DNA of 64,000 bases from Sphagnum compactum (Eukaryota > Bryophyta > Sphagnopsida > Sphagnales), in assembly GCA_965153455.1 (NCBI GenBank), contig OZ234504.1, positions 1,240,001-1,304,000 of the forward strand, written 5' to 3'. How positions within the stretch are numbered: the first letter of the stretch is position 1; each line of letters starts with the position of its first letter. This document shows positions 25,401 through 39,660 of the stretch, piece after piece. The translations under genes were made by a program, and so were the position numbers. Under the pieces are notes generated by a model that saw only the letters and a list, made by a program, of their open reading frames with translations, did not search any database and was not told the DNA's origin.

Positions 25401-25890
25401 AAGATTTGGGCCACCTAAATTAAGGCCATTGGATGCCAAGTTCATCTAACGTAATATCCCTATAGAAGGCAAATCCATTTTGGAATTGTTTGGGTGTGTA
25501 AATTTAGTGTTAGTTGTAGTGCAACAATTTGGCATCAAAATATAATGATATCATTAGGTGAGAAGGATCCACAAGCTAGGCAAGCTTCCATGTGTCATGT
25601 TAGGATGTTGGAGCAAAACTATTCCAACTTGTTACCAACATTGGTTGTACAAGGTTACCAACATTCCCTATCAAACAACATCACCTTGTTAAAGGCATTG
25701 GATTTGGCTAGGATTGCACCAATGCACTCTGATTGGTCAAACCCAAACCCTACTATTGGCATAGGGTTTGACCTAGGAGGGTACTTAAACCCCATATGCA
25801 TCCTGATTCATAACTGGCCAAAGTTCAAACCATTCATATTAAAGACCACGTTCCAACAGGAGTTTAGAGTTGATACTCTCATGTAAACCA
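22500..25890 (+). mobile_element. Decayed retroelement: gag zinc knuckle, protease, methyltransferase-like
   Basis: A run of broken coding DNA in the order gag, protease, methyltransferase. At 23531-23569 the frame reads C-x2-C-x3-H-x4-C (with two stops), a retroviral-type zinc knuckle, soon followed by a second Cys/His-rich segment CNAYGHDVDCCFTLY. A Lys/Gly-rich linker and MEAKFAQLKALVMNMVAQV follow around 23790. At 25033-25077 it reads FYDILVGGAALYPL, resembling the conserved YD(V/I)L.G..LYP segment of retroelement protease regions. Methyltransferase-like motifs lie at 25477-25760. An AT-rich block (24510-24760) may be a further insertion. LTRs and reverse transcriptase were not found. Stops and frameshifts throughout make it inactive. 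Confidence 0.55.
25477..25760 (+). pseudogene. Decayed cytosine-5 DNA methyltransferase-like domain
   Basis: Two frames together resemble the N-terminal half of a C5 methyltransferase. Frame one, from 25477, reads ILELFGCVNLVLVVVQQFGI, matching motif I (the SAM-binding xxLFGGIGTGL loop) with the glycines partly lost. After a frameshift, from 25560, it reads EKDPQARQASMCHVRMLEQN, matching motif II (the acidic residue and following A-R). Then comes a YSNLLP…LSNNITLL…DLARIAP stretch, as expected before motif IV. Where the catalytic ProCys should stand it reads DWSNPNP, so the catalytic Cys is absent. Upstream (25370-25440) it reads THGFKIWAT, plausibly the preceding linker. It lies downstream of gag and protease motifs, suggesting a retroelement-borne domain. 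The match is by eye only. Confidence 0.45.
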
Positions 25891-27488
25891 ACCCTCTATG
25901 TCTCATGTGAGTCTTGTTTTTCTTCTTAAAGGGTTAGAAGTTAGGACAACAACTTTGGAGGATCCATTTTTCTTTTTCTTTGCCACTCAATTTGGTCATT
26001 AAAGTTATCCGTAAAGTCACCCTCTCTTTCACCCCCTATTCTCTGTGCTTTCACCCCATATCCCCTCTTTGAATGGTATCTGCAAAGTAAGGGAGTTCTA
26101 TTAAATCTCAGTATGAAATGCTGAAACTCAGCATTTAATGCACAAGGTTCGAAAGTAATTATAGTAGTTGTACAGGTAGCAGCAGTGAAGGCGCTCAGGG
26201 AAAATGAAAGAGGGGATGAAACTCAATTTACCACCAAAATTGGTGGAAAAACTCGTTTGGGTCCCAGTTATTTCGTTTTGTAAAATCTCAAACCCAGTTA
26301 AGCGTTTGATGCCCTATTATGCCGAAACTGGCCGTTCTCGCCCCCCAATCGCCTGACTTTAGGGACAACTTTATTAGGTAGAAGCATATTTTGAAGGGTG
26401 AAAAAGACAATAAGCAATAATATACGATCAAATATATGACACCAGAATAAAGATCCACAACAAGGCAGCTGATGAGAAGAGAAAGCCAAATAGAAATGAC
26501 AAGGGACTGGAGCCTGACATTCATTTGGGTAGTCAGGGTTGCTTTGTTCACAGATTGTGCATGCTAATTCATAGGCAGCACAATATGGTCGGTTATCTCT
26601 TCTTTGAGGGCCTAATCCAGTAAGGCTTAAGGGGCTGTTTAAGGGGCTCACTACCGTTCTAGGAAAACTACAATTCTTGGTGTTCAATCCCCCTTCTTTC
26701 GTGGATAACAACTTTATTGTGTTCCAAAAGGAGGTATGATGCGTGATCCCATGCATCTTCCTCATGACAAAAACTTTAGTAATCCAAATGGCGCTAATTC
26801 AATCAATCCTTCAATTCAAAAGGGGCAATTGAAAAGGTTCCTTCCAAAGTATAGGTAACTAAATGTAAGCCTCTTCATGATTCTTCTCGGATAGGGGCAA
26901 GTCTTGGTCAAAGCGTTCACTTTGAAGGGCAGAGTTGTGATTCTTGCCCTTCAAAATCTGGAAGTCAAGTGTGAGGGAGAGGTCTGCCTGTTTGTTTGTC
27001 AGTGTTTGGTGCCATGCTTGACTTACATTTGTACATAAGTGTCAGTTTGCTTTTGGGGTTAATGTTTTGTCTGTTTGTGTGTGCATTTGGACTCTGAAAG
27101 AAACATGGCAGCAAATTACAAACTCACAACCATTTTAAAACTCTAACATTAAAAGCTAAAACCCAGGCAGCCAGCCATTAAGTTACGAGGATGACAAAAT
27201 CACTACATACAACTGAAACTTGTTGTCAAGCCCAAAGGTAACCCAAATCTTAAAGGCGAACCCTAAAAATTCTAATTGAATGTTTTGAAGATCTCACAAC
27301 ATACGATAAATTCTCCATTTTATCCCAGACAACTGGGGATCAGTATATTGACTTTCCTCAAAATTGGCAGGCAGGGAATCCGGATCTTACCTGGATGAAA
27401 CAAGTACCAAAAAAGGGGACAAAACACAATTTTACTCTTTTTCGCACCAAAACTACCTAGTTGTCAAAGGAGCTTCATGCTCAGTTTT

Positions 27489-27526
27489 AGTTTTGCCTGG
27501 CTGGGAGACTGCAGCCAGGCAAAACT
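27489..27526. repeat. 15-bp GC-rich perfect hairpin
   Basis: AGTTTTGCCTGGCTG (27489-27503) is followed after 8 bases by its exact reverse complement (27512-27526). Unlike its surroundings it is GC-rich. It lies just before the tandem repeat at 27546-27740. Confidence 0.65.
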
Positions 27527-27545
27527 GAGTTATACTCTTTGCTAG

Positions 27546-27740
27546 AATCAAATCTTTTTTTTGAAGTGGTGCCCAGTTTTGTTAAATAGCACCCAACTAT
27601 TTTGCTCAATCAAAATCTTTGTTGTGAAGTGGTGGTATTCAGTTTTGTTACACGGTACCCTGACCACCCATTCTTTCTCAACCAATCCTTCTTGTGAATT
27701 GGGGTACCCAGTACCCTCACACCCCACAATTTTGCTCACT
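27546..27740. repeat. Three imperfect tandem units of about 65 bp
   Basis: Each unit has AATCAAAATCTTTGTTGTGA (or a variant), then a GGTGCCCAGTTTTGTTA-like part, then CACCC and ATTTTGCTC-like endings. Units start near 27546, 27608 and 27680. It probably derives from a short decayed element together with the hairpin to its left. Confidence 0.5.
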
Positions 27741-30428
27741 TTCTAATTGCACTCAAATGGTGATGAAACATGAATTTGCAACACAAGTAACAGAACAGTT
27801 TGAAAGGGAAGGCATGTCATATTGCTGCTTGGCAATGATCACACAAAAGAGCTGATTAGAAGAATCATGTTAAAAGCTGGTCAAAGGTCCATCTCAAGGT
27901 AAGGAATTCTTCTGCAGTACAGTACTTAAATTGTGCACTTGCAGGTAGGAATTAGTTGTGTGCATGTTGATGAGCAATGTACACACTGTATTATTGCTGA
28001 GAGGGAAAGGAGGAGCAACTGGAAAGTAGAATACCCCACAAACACAATAATCCCAATACAATACAATGCCCATATTGTGTGGCAATTGCAACACCTTTCC
28101 CTAGTGGCAAATACAATAGTGGGGACCTGTAAGGTGTTTATGTAGAACATTAATATTCTGTAAGGGTGTTTTTTTTGTGTCGTGTAAACAGAATTCAAGG
28201 TTTTAATCTTTTTGTGTTTGTTGGTTTGTTCTCAAAGTGTGGCTCTGTAGTCAAATCTTTCATGTTTAAAAAATATTCGTTTGCAAACCATAGGAATCCA
28301 AGTTTAAAGCACAAAAACAGAAATCAAAACAAAGCTTGATGTCAACCATGCATGTGTGCATGATTTTATGTGTGTGCCTTTGTCAGTTTCGATAGTGTTA
28401 GGTGCCAATCTAATATCAAACAACAGACTGCTGCATTCTTTTCATGAGTTCAATAGAGTGTGCAGTTTCTGAGCATGCCACACTCCTAACTTTGGCACGT
28501 GTCTACATTCTGCTGGTTATCTCTTATCTATAAACTGGTGTTGGTCTGTATGCAGGCCTATGCCTGGTATAGTCTGGTCTATGAACAGGTATCAAAGGAC
28601 CTTACTGGACTGGTATGACATGAGGCAAACCAGCCTTACCTTATATCAGTACCAACCTAGTAAGAACTTGATGTAATACAAGGCTCAAACTAGTGTAAAA
28701 GCAGTTTCAATACCAGGTATAGACCTGCCTCATACCAGCCAACTATTTCAGTGTTGGAACCAACACTGGGACTGTGCCAGTATGAAAGTTCTAAAAAGGA
28801 ATGAATACCAGGACCAGGCCAGTATGTTCAAAAGTTGATACCAAACCAACGCTGCTATAAACATTGGAGAGAAAATTCTTCACAAAAAATCTTTTGATGG
28901 TAATGTTATATCGGTTCTGGCCAAACCCACAAAAACACAAGAAGAATGAATGTGGTCATATAGCATTGTGAGTGTCACAAAGCATCAGACCATCACCTTG
29001 ACTGTCAATGGCAGTGACTCCCAGCTGCCATTACTCTCAGCTGACCTCATCAGCTCCCAACCATGGGTGTAGAGAAGTTAGGTAGTAATCTACCCAAACT
29101 TCATGCAAAAGTCTGTACAAGAATCTGCACCCTGAGTTTCTTCACAATTTCCAGCAGGAACAGGAAGTCTCAGAGTCATGATGATAATCCTACTCACCTT
29201 TGATGGTGAATGGCATTATAGGAAGTTCCATGGTCCCCCATTTCTAATTCTCTCTTTTCACTTTTTGAAGCTCCCTGAATTTCAAATCCTCCCCACCCCC
29301 ACAACCTGCCAGAGGACTTCATCCTGTGTGGGTTTCCTGGCGTATGAGCACCCACAGATCCCTCCAACCTGTAGCACCCAAACCATCCCAACTCAAACCT
29401 CTTCTGAAAAGTCAAGTTGAAACCGATTTTGTCGATGTTCAACATCTAAAGTTGCTGATAAATCGAATTATCCATTGAGGATCACTGACTCAACAAAGGC
29501 CTGATTTTGTGGATCCTGCATTCTGAACAAGGTAGGTTGATTCTGGTGCTTGATGTCACTTCCAATCCATATGAGGGTGTCTATCACGATCTGAAGACAA
29601 AAGCAATCACAACAAGTTCCGCCCAACGGTTCACCATTTTGATCAACCCAGAGACAAATGAACTATCTCACTTGTAGTACCAACACCATGTTTGGAAAGT
29701 GCAAGCCCACTTTTAGCTCCTTCATTCCCAGAACTCTTTACAAGCTCCCGGAGGTCAAGAACGCCCTAAAGTTTTATCAAGTGCTGCTCCCTTGTGTGCA
29801 AAGGACAGGATGTGCCCTGAGAGCTCTCCAGCCCGAACAATGTTGACATGCCCAACCCATTTCTATTTCATGAGCACCTGATACAGAACATTAGTGTCTG
29901 ATCCAGGCTCTCACAATGGAGCCTTTATTCTCTCCATCTCTAGACCTACTCAGAGCACAGCAGTTCACTGCCGTGGATTCCAAATGTTCCAGGTTCCTCA
30001 CAATTATTCGACCCCTTAGAGCTTCTAAACCAACGGATGAGTCTCACAAATATCATGGTTTGCCTTCCTTATTCTCAAAAAACCCCTGCACCTGTTCTCT
30101 TGGAAATGCACAATACAACAACAGGATAACCCTAAACCTCATTTGGGAGTCATGTGCACTGTGGGACCCATTTGCTTTGGACTATTTTCGGGGATCTTGT
30201 TTGAAAGAGAGGGAAGAAGATGAAGACGGAAAGATTATTGCAGCATGGTGCTGCTCGGCATCTGATGAGAAGTTGAGAAATTCTTCGGATCTCATGCTCT
30301 TTTCCTGATCATCGCACATCATGTCTACTCAAATTGGAGGCAATGAGTGTCTCTGTCCGTGGAACGATTGAGAGAAGGGGGGAAGAGTACTAGAGTCGTC
30401 ATAGAAGGAAAAAAAGGAAGAAGAAAGG

Positions 30429-30436
30429 TATAAGTA
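30429..30436 (+). promoter_or_regulatory. TATA-like box of the single-exon gene
   Basis: TATAAGTA in a GGTATAAGTAGCC context lies 119 bases upstream of the ATG at 30555. This spacing would put the transcription start near 30460 and give a leader of about 95 bases. Position and sequence fit a plant TATA box; not proven. Confidence 0.4.
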
Positions 30437-30554
30437 GCCTGCAGTTCGTGATTATTAGGTCGTGGTTTTTCTTACAAGAGAATGCGGGTGATGCAAAGAG
30501 TTTTGAGGATGAAAGAGAGAAGCAGATAATGGGACACACAAGCTGAAGGAGAAA

Positions 30555-31802
30555 ATGGTGGAAGCAAACTCTTCGGCTGCTGCAACAATGGCAGGGGGGC
30601 GGAGTTCCAGGAAGAGGAGAGACAGCGGCAGCAAAAATGAGAGTGTAGAGCATGCAAGGACTCTGAGGCCTTCCAAACGTCTCAAGACTCTGAATATCTC
30701 TCTCCCCAAGCCGCTGACGAAGAAAAGAAGGTGGAATGACAGGGTGGAGACCAACAGGGAGATGGGTATCGCTGAAGAGCAGGATCCTGAGACTGAGGAG
30801 GTGGTGAGAGAACATCAAGAATCGTCCAGAAGGAGAACCCATTTGAGCAGGGGAGGAGATTCGGCTGATGGGCTTGTAAGAAACAGGGTGATGACTGTGA
30901 GTTTGCAACAAAGAGGGGAGAGCGGCTTAGAGGATCATCTTCCGGGATGCAAAGAGGAGGAAGATCAAACAGCAGCAACAGCAGAAGAGATGCAGAAGTG
31001 GAAGAAGGGAGAAGAGATTTGGATGCAGTATAGCTGCCCCCAAATAATAGATGAAGTTTGGAAATTTCAAAGGTTGAGGTATGAATCTTCTGTAACTCCA
31101 CATACCAAGAAGAGGAAAGCAATTGACAGTGAGGAGCTTCATCAGCAGCAGCCACAGGAGAAGAAGACCTGCATCCAAGCTGATGCACAAAGAGGGGATC
31201 AGGTCTTGGATTCTGGAGATGCAAGAATGCGAAAAGAAGCTGGTGGAAACAGAAAGTGGAAGCGCATCCCACAGTCCAGAAGTTCAGATGTGACCACCTC
31301 AGATGACATGGGTGTTATGATTTCAGAAGCATGGAAGAGGCTGAGAGAGGAGGAGGAAGACAACAATGATGGTGAGAACTCAGTTCACACACATTCAGAC
31401 ATTGGTTCTTCATTGAGCACCAAAACTACAGAGCAAGAGACAATGACTCAGGGAATGAGTTTCAAGAAGGTGCGACTGGAGAAATCTAGCCAAGGGAGAA
31501 AGTGGAGGAGACTAAATCGAGCATCAGCAGCAGCAGCTGACAAAGAGGGCGGTGTGCAACAGCCACATGAAGGCAGAGATAGTGACTTGTTGTTGGGAAG
31601 CTCTGGTGGAGCTTCATGTACATACCTTCACAATAGGATGCGGAAGAGACCACGATTTGAGAATCTCATTTCAGTTCAGGGAAAAGCATTGAGGAAGCAG
31701 CAGCAGCAACAACAACAACAAGAAATGGTGCAGAGATCTAAGAAAAGGTCAGCTAGTGAGACTCCAGGAGTGTCAAGGAAAAAACAACGAATACACTTCT
31801 AA
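30555..31802 (+). CDS. Uncharacterised basic, low-complexity nuclear-type protein, 415 aa
   Basis: I do not recognise this family. It is a single-exon frame of 415 codons. The start at 30555 is the first ATG after an in-frame stop at 30510-30512; a second ATG lies at residue 12. The protein is very rich in Arg, Lys, Glu, Ser and Gln and has no membrane segment. At least ten short basic-plus-hydrophobic motifs are spread along it: KRLKTL (41), KKRRW (56), KKRKAI (185), RKWKRI (233), WKRLRE (260), KKVRLE (304), RKWRRL (315), RKRPRF (363), KKRSA (396) and KKQRIHF (409, the C-terminus). Between them are acidic runs (EEEEDNND near 265-272) and an eight-Gln run (382-389). Many motifs fit nuclear-localisation consensus, so a nuclear, nucleic-acid-associated role is a guess. 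A TATA-like box lies upstream and paired repeats lie in the 3' region. A long conserved-looking frame in AT-rich surroundings argues for a real gene. Confidence 0.65.
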   Translation: MVEANSSAAATMAGGRSSRKRRDSGSKNESVEHARTLRPSKRLKTLNISLPKPLTKKRRWNDRVETNREMGIAEEQDPETEEVVREHQESSRRRTHLSRGGDSADGLVRNRVMTVSLQQRGESGLEDHLPGCKEEEDQTAATAEEMQKWKKGEEIWMQYSCPQIIDEVWKFQRLRYESSVTPHTKKRKAIDSEELHQQQPQEKKTCIQADAQRGDQVLDSGDARMRKEAGGNRKWKRIPQSRSSDVTTSDDMGVMISEAWKRLREEEEDNNDGENSVHTHSDIGSSLSTKTTEQETMTQGMSFKKVRLEKSSQGRKWRRLNRASAAAADKEGGVQQPHEGRDSDLLLGSSGGASCTYLHNRMRKRPRFENLISVQGKALRKQQQQQQQQEMVQRSKKRSASETPGVSRKKQRIHF

Positions 31803-31881
31803 TTTCCACATTCGCTCCCTTTTGTAGGAGTAGGCTAGATATTCTCTTCCAGGAGCATTCTGTTAGAGCTAGATTTTGCTC

Positions 31882-31941
31882 CCTCACAATGCACCTCATA
31901 CCTCTGAGACTGAGGTGCATTCTGCCTCACAATGCACCTCA
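31882..31941 (+). repeat. Direct/inverted repeat set in the 3' UTR: two alternative hairpins
   Basis: CCTCACAATGCACCTCA occurs twice exactly (31882-31898 and 31925-31941). Between them TGAGGTGCATT (31911-31921) is the exact complement of the last 11 bases of either copy. It can pair with the left copy (12-base loop) or the right copy (9-base loop), but not both. This lies 80-140 bases after the stop of the 415-residue frame. Confidence 0.7.
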
Positions 31942-33397
31942 AAGCTCAGTTCCTGCAGTTGTGCATCACGTAACAGAATTCATAAGAGTCAGGTACTGCA
32001 TATATCTTATCCAGTAGAGGAACATCACATCAACTGGACAATGATGGCCTTCTCTTTGTGTGAAGCACACATTATTCGATCAAATGATTAGCTAGAAATA
32101 AGAGAATGAAACATTGATGAGCGGGGCCAAGGTTGTGAGAGACCTGAGAGGATATGTTGGTCCCGCACAAGATGCTGGACCAGGCAGCATTGGATACCAT
32201 GCAGCAGCAAAGTGAATGCCATCACTCTCTGCAGCACTGGAGATCCCTGAAGCAAACAAGTACTTTTGGCAAACAACTTCCTAGCAAGGCTGTCTATTCA
32301 TGTGGACCTTATTTGCTCCTTCCTTTATTTACAACACAGTCTTTGCAAAAACATGGAGACAAATCCTAGAGACTATACTGCCCACCTGCCTTCATGTGTG
32401 TTTTATTTGTACTGTACACATTTCCACCATATGTTCTATCTCTATCTCATCAGGGTTCAAGCCCACTTTCATTCATCTCAAGCAAGTCATTTTTTGAGTG
32501 GTTTGTACTGTCAAATCAAATTCGAGTTTGCTCTGTGGAGTGGGAAAACAGAAAGGACCAAATGTGCACTAAATTGTTTCAATGTCAGAATTCAATTTGA
32601 CACAAGTTCAACAGGGACATACCAAGTCTTTACTGAGAAGCTTGTTGCCCCTCCGCCAAGCCAAAACTTAACTAGTGTACTGAGGAAATGCCTTCATGTT
32701 TGCTGAAGGCTTCTTTGCCCCTGTCAGGTTATATTGTTAGTGCTGCACAGATAACTAAGGTTAACACATTCCAAATAGACTAAGAGGTGACATGCCAACT
32801 TGTTTCCTGAGTCTTGAAGATGATTCTGTTGTATACATTCCCAGATGCTCTGCACTAAATTAGTTGTTGCTAAGATCTTTGGAGACTAAGTTGAAAGAGT
32901 GATACAAATCACTTTAAGCAAATAAGTACAAGGTTTTGGAATCGGCTTACATGATGTGCCAGTACCATTGCAAAGCCTTCCAATACAACACAGCTCCAGC
33001 CCTGGGCTAAAGGAAAAGTAGAATATCTAATAGCATATGGTATATGTCACTGTCTGGCACATAAATACAAGTTCTGAATGATTTAATTTCACCTAAAATC
33101 TATCATCCTTCATGCTAGAGTGTATTGCCATTGCAATCCTAACTGCTGAAAGTGCAAAAGCTATACGTTTTTAGTCTTGATGTGTCAGGGTCAAGGAACT
33201 GCAAATTTGAAGCAAAAGCATTTTGACTTTGTAATGGGTTTCTTGAATCCATAAAGGATGACATCTAAGTGATGCTTAATTGAGAAAGCACGGAGAACAG
33301 ACATACGAGAAAACTGACAGATAAGTATGGAGTAACCCATTTTGGTGTGGCATTATTGCGTCTGTACTCTTGCTGAACAAAGAATGGGCATGTGGAG
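31942..33397. other. Intergenic between convergent gene ends
   Basis: This region lies between the 3' end of the plus-strand single-exon gene and the 3' end of the minus-strand MAP kinase. It should hold both 3' untranslated regions. Short frames only; no other gene seen. Confidence 0.5.
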
Positions 33398-38289
<4,892 letters not shown>

Positions 38290-38486
38290 GTCGCAAGAAA
38301 GCAAGCAAGCAACGAACACAAAATCCGCCGAAACAATCGAGCGCAGCAAGCGAGCTCCGCTTGCCCTCCGTCGTCGTCTTCTTCTTCTTCGCCTTCGCTT
38401 CCTGCTTCCTTCCTCGTCTTCGCGTGCGTCTTACTTACTAACAGACTCCTCTTTTACTAAACCATTCTCACTAATCTACCATTCTT

Positions 38487-38675
38487 ACTAATCACTGATC
38501 TCTTTAGCACCTACCTTACAGTAATCTCCTCGCTAATCTCTTCACTAACCCCTTTTTTGTCGTTTAGGTGTTATCTACTCACTAATCGCTGATTTCATTA
38601 GCACCTACGTTACATTAATCTCCTTGCTAATTAATCTCTTCACTAACCTTGTTTTGCATTTTTAAGTGTTCTTAA
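38487..38675. repeat. 94-bp tandem duplication upstream of the MAP kinase
   Basis: Two adjacent copies (38487-38580 and 38581-38675) begin ACTAATCACTGATCTC and ACTAATCGCTGATTTC and share TAGCACCTAC, TTACA(G/T)TAATCTCCT and CTCTTCACTAACC. They lie about 200-390 bases upstream of the kinase ATG, likely within its promoter or leader. Confidence 0.7.
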
Positions 38676-39169
38676 CACGCTGTTTAGATCAGGTCAAATC
38701 TGCCATTTTTTGAACATTTTATGTTAAGCTAACATTCACTTAAGATTAAGCTATCACCCATTTTAACATTGGGTGCCACCTAGGATGCCACCTAGATGTT
38801 CCTTTAACAACTGACTTAATATCAAGTGTGAATGCACCATTAGAAACAACATCCTGTTTGGATGATGATAGGAACACAACTGTCTAGAATTTGCTTCTTT
38901 TTGGGGCATTTTTTAGGTCTTAATTTTCTTTGATGAATCCTTAAAAAATTAGCTTGCTTTTTGGGTTTGTAAAGAACAGCTGAAGTTTCCTAGTGTTAAT
39001 TTAGGTCAACTATCAAGAGAAATCTTGCATAGGACCTTCTGAGTCCTTATAGAAGGTTTTGTACAGCTTGTCATAGTACCTTCCATAGGCACTTCTTTTT
39101 CTTCTTATCTTTCTAACTTTTTGTTGCATGCTTTCCATTTGTTGGCACGAGTAAAATCATGTTTCTTTT

Positions 39170-39660
39170 ACATAGGAGACGAGTTTTATCTTTAAACCCT
39201 TTCCGAGATTTTCAGAGCCTACCCGGTTGGTCACCTGCTGGCCTCATGATTGACACCTCAAATCCCCAAAAGATAGACCTTTCTCCTCTAACCAAAAAGT
39301 TGGTAGAATATTAATTTATTTTTTTTGGTGTAGGTAAGGGGGGCCTCTCCTTCCATAAAAGATTCTACTTCAAGAAAGGATGGTACCTTAGATGTAAGGT
39401 TCCTCAAAGTAAAGTGGGGAACCTTGTTCATAAAGTACCTTAAAAATCACAGTTGTTTAAAAGTGGACCAAATCCCCACCCCCAAGACTGTGGTTCATAG
39501 GTTTTGGGACTGTCGTAAGGCCAAAGCTGCTTGAGAATGGGCCTTCACCATCATTCACAGTGTCTCAGACCCACCACAAAGGAGAGGGAGGAAAAAGGCC
39601 TTTGATGTGAAGCAAACGCCTATTCACTGAGAAGCTGCTTAAGGTCTATAGGGAATTCTC
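39170..39660 (+). pseudogene. LINE fragment with reverse-transcriptase zinc-binding (zf-RVT) remnant
   Basis: At 39487-39552 the plus strand reads TVVHRFWDCRKAKAA, stop, EWAFTII. This resembles the zf-RVT segment at the end of many plant LINE reverse transcriptases (ETVEH.FW.C..A...W). Downstream FTEKLLKVYREFS continues the resemblance in another frame. It is broken by stops and frameshifts. No reverse-transcriptase core was recognised nearby. The call rests on a short motif, so confidence is moderate. Confidence 0.45.

Larger units (their letters stand above)
25891..30428. other. Intergenic, no gene recognised
   Basis: Contains a hairpin and tandem repeat at 27489-27740, and a CTGGT/ACCAG-rich stretch at 28550-28860. 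The longest frames (26298-26765 minus; 29916-30308 plus) lack family resemblance. Positions 29900-30428 lie just upstream of the single-exon gene at 30555 and may include its promoter. Confidence 0.4.

Noticed and set aside
26298-26765. 155-codon minus-strand open frame with several Cys residues
   Set aside because: Irregular Cys spacing, no recognisable motif, AT-rich intergenic setting and an overlapping alternative frame of similar quality.
29916-30308. 130-codon plus-strand open frame starting MEPLFSPSLDLLRAQQF
   Set aside because: No family resemblance and no splice continuity with the downstream gene; it ends before the likely TATA box of the 30555 gene. Probably chance.
30682-31272. 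196-codon minus-strand frame opposite the 415-residue gene
   Set aside because: It is the antisense shadow of the Lys/Arg/Glu/Gln-rich plus frame, giving Leu/Ser/Phe-rich sequence. The plus frame is longer and runs from a clear ATG.
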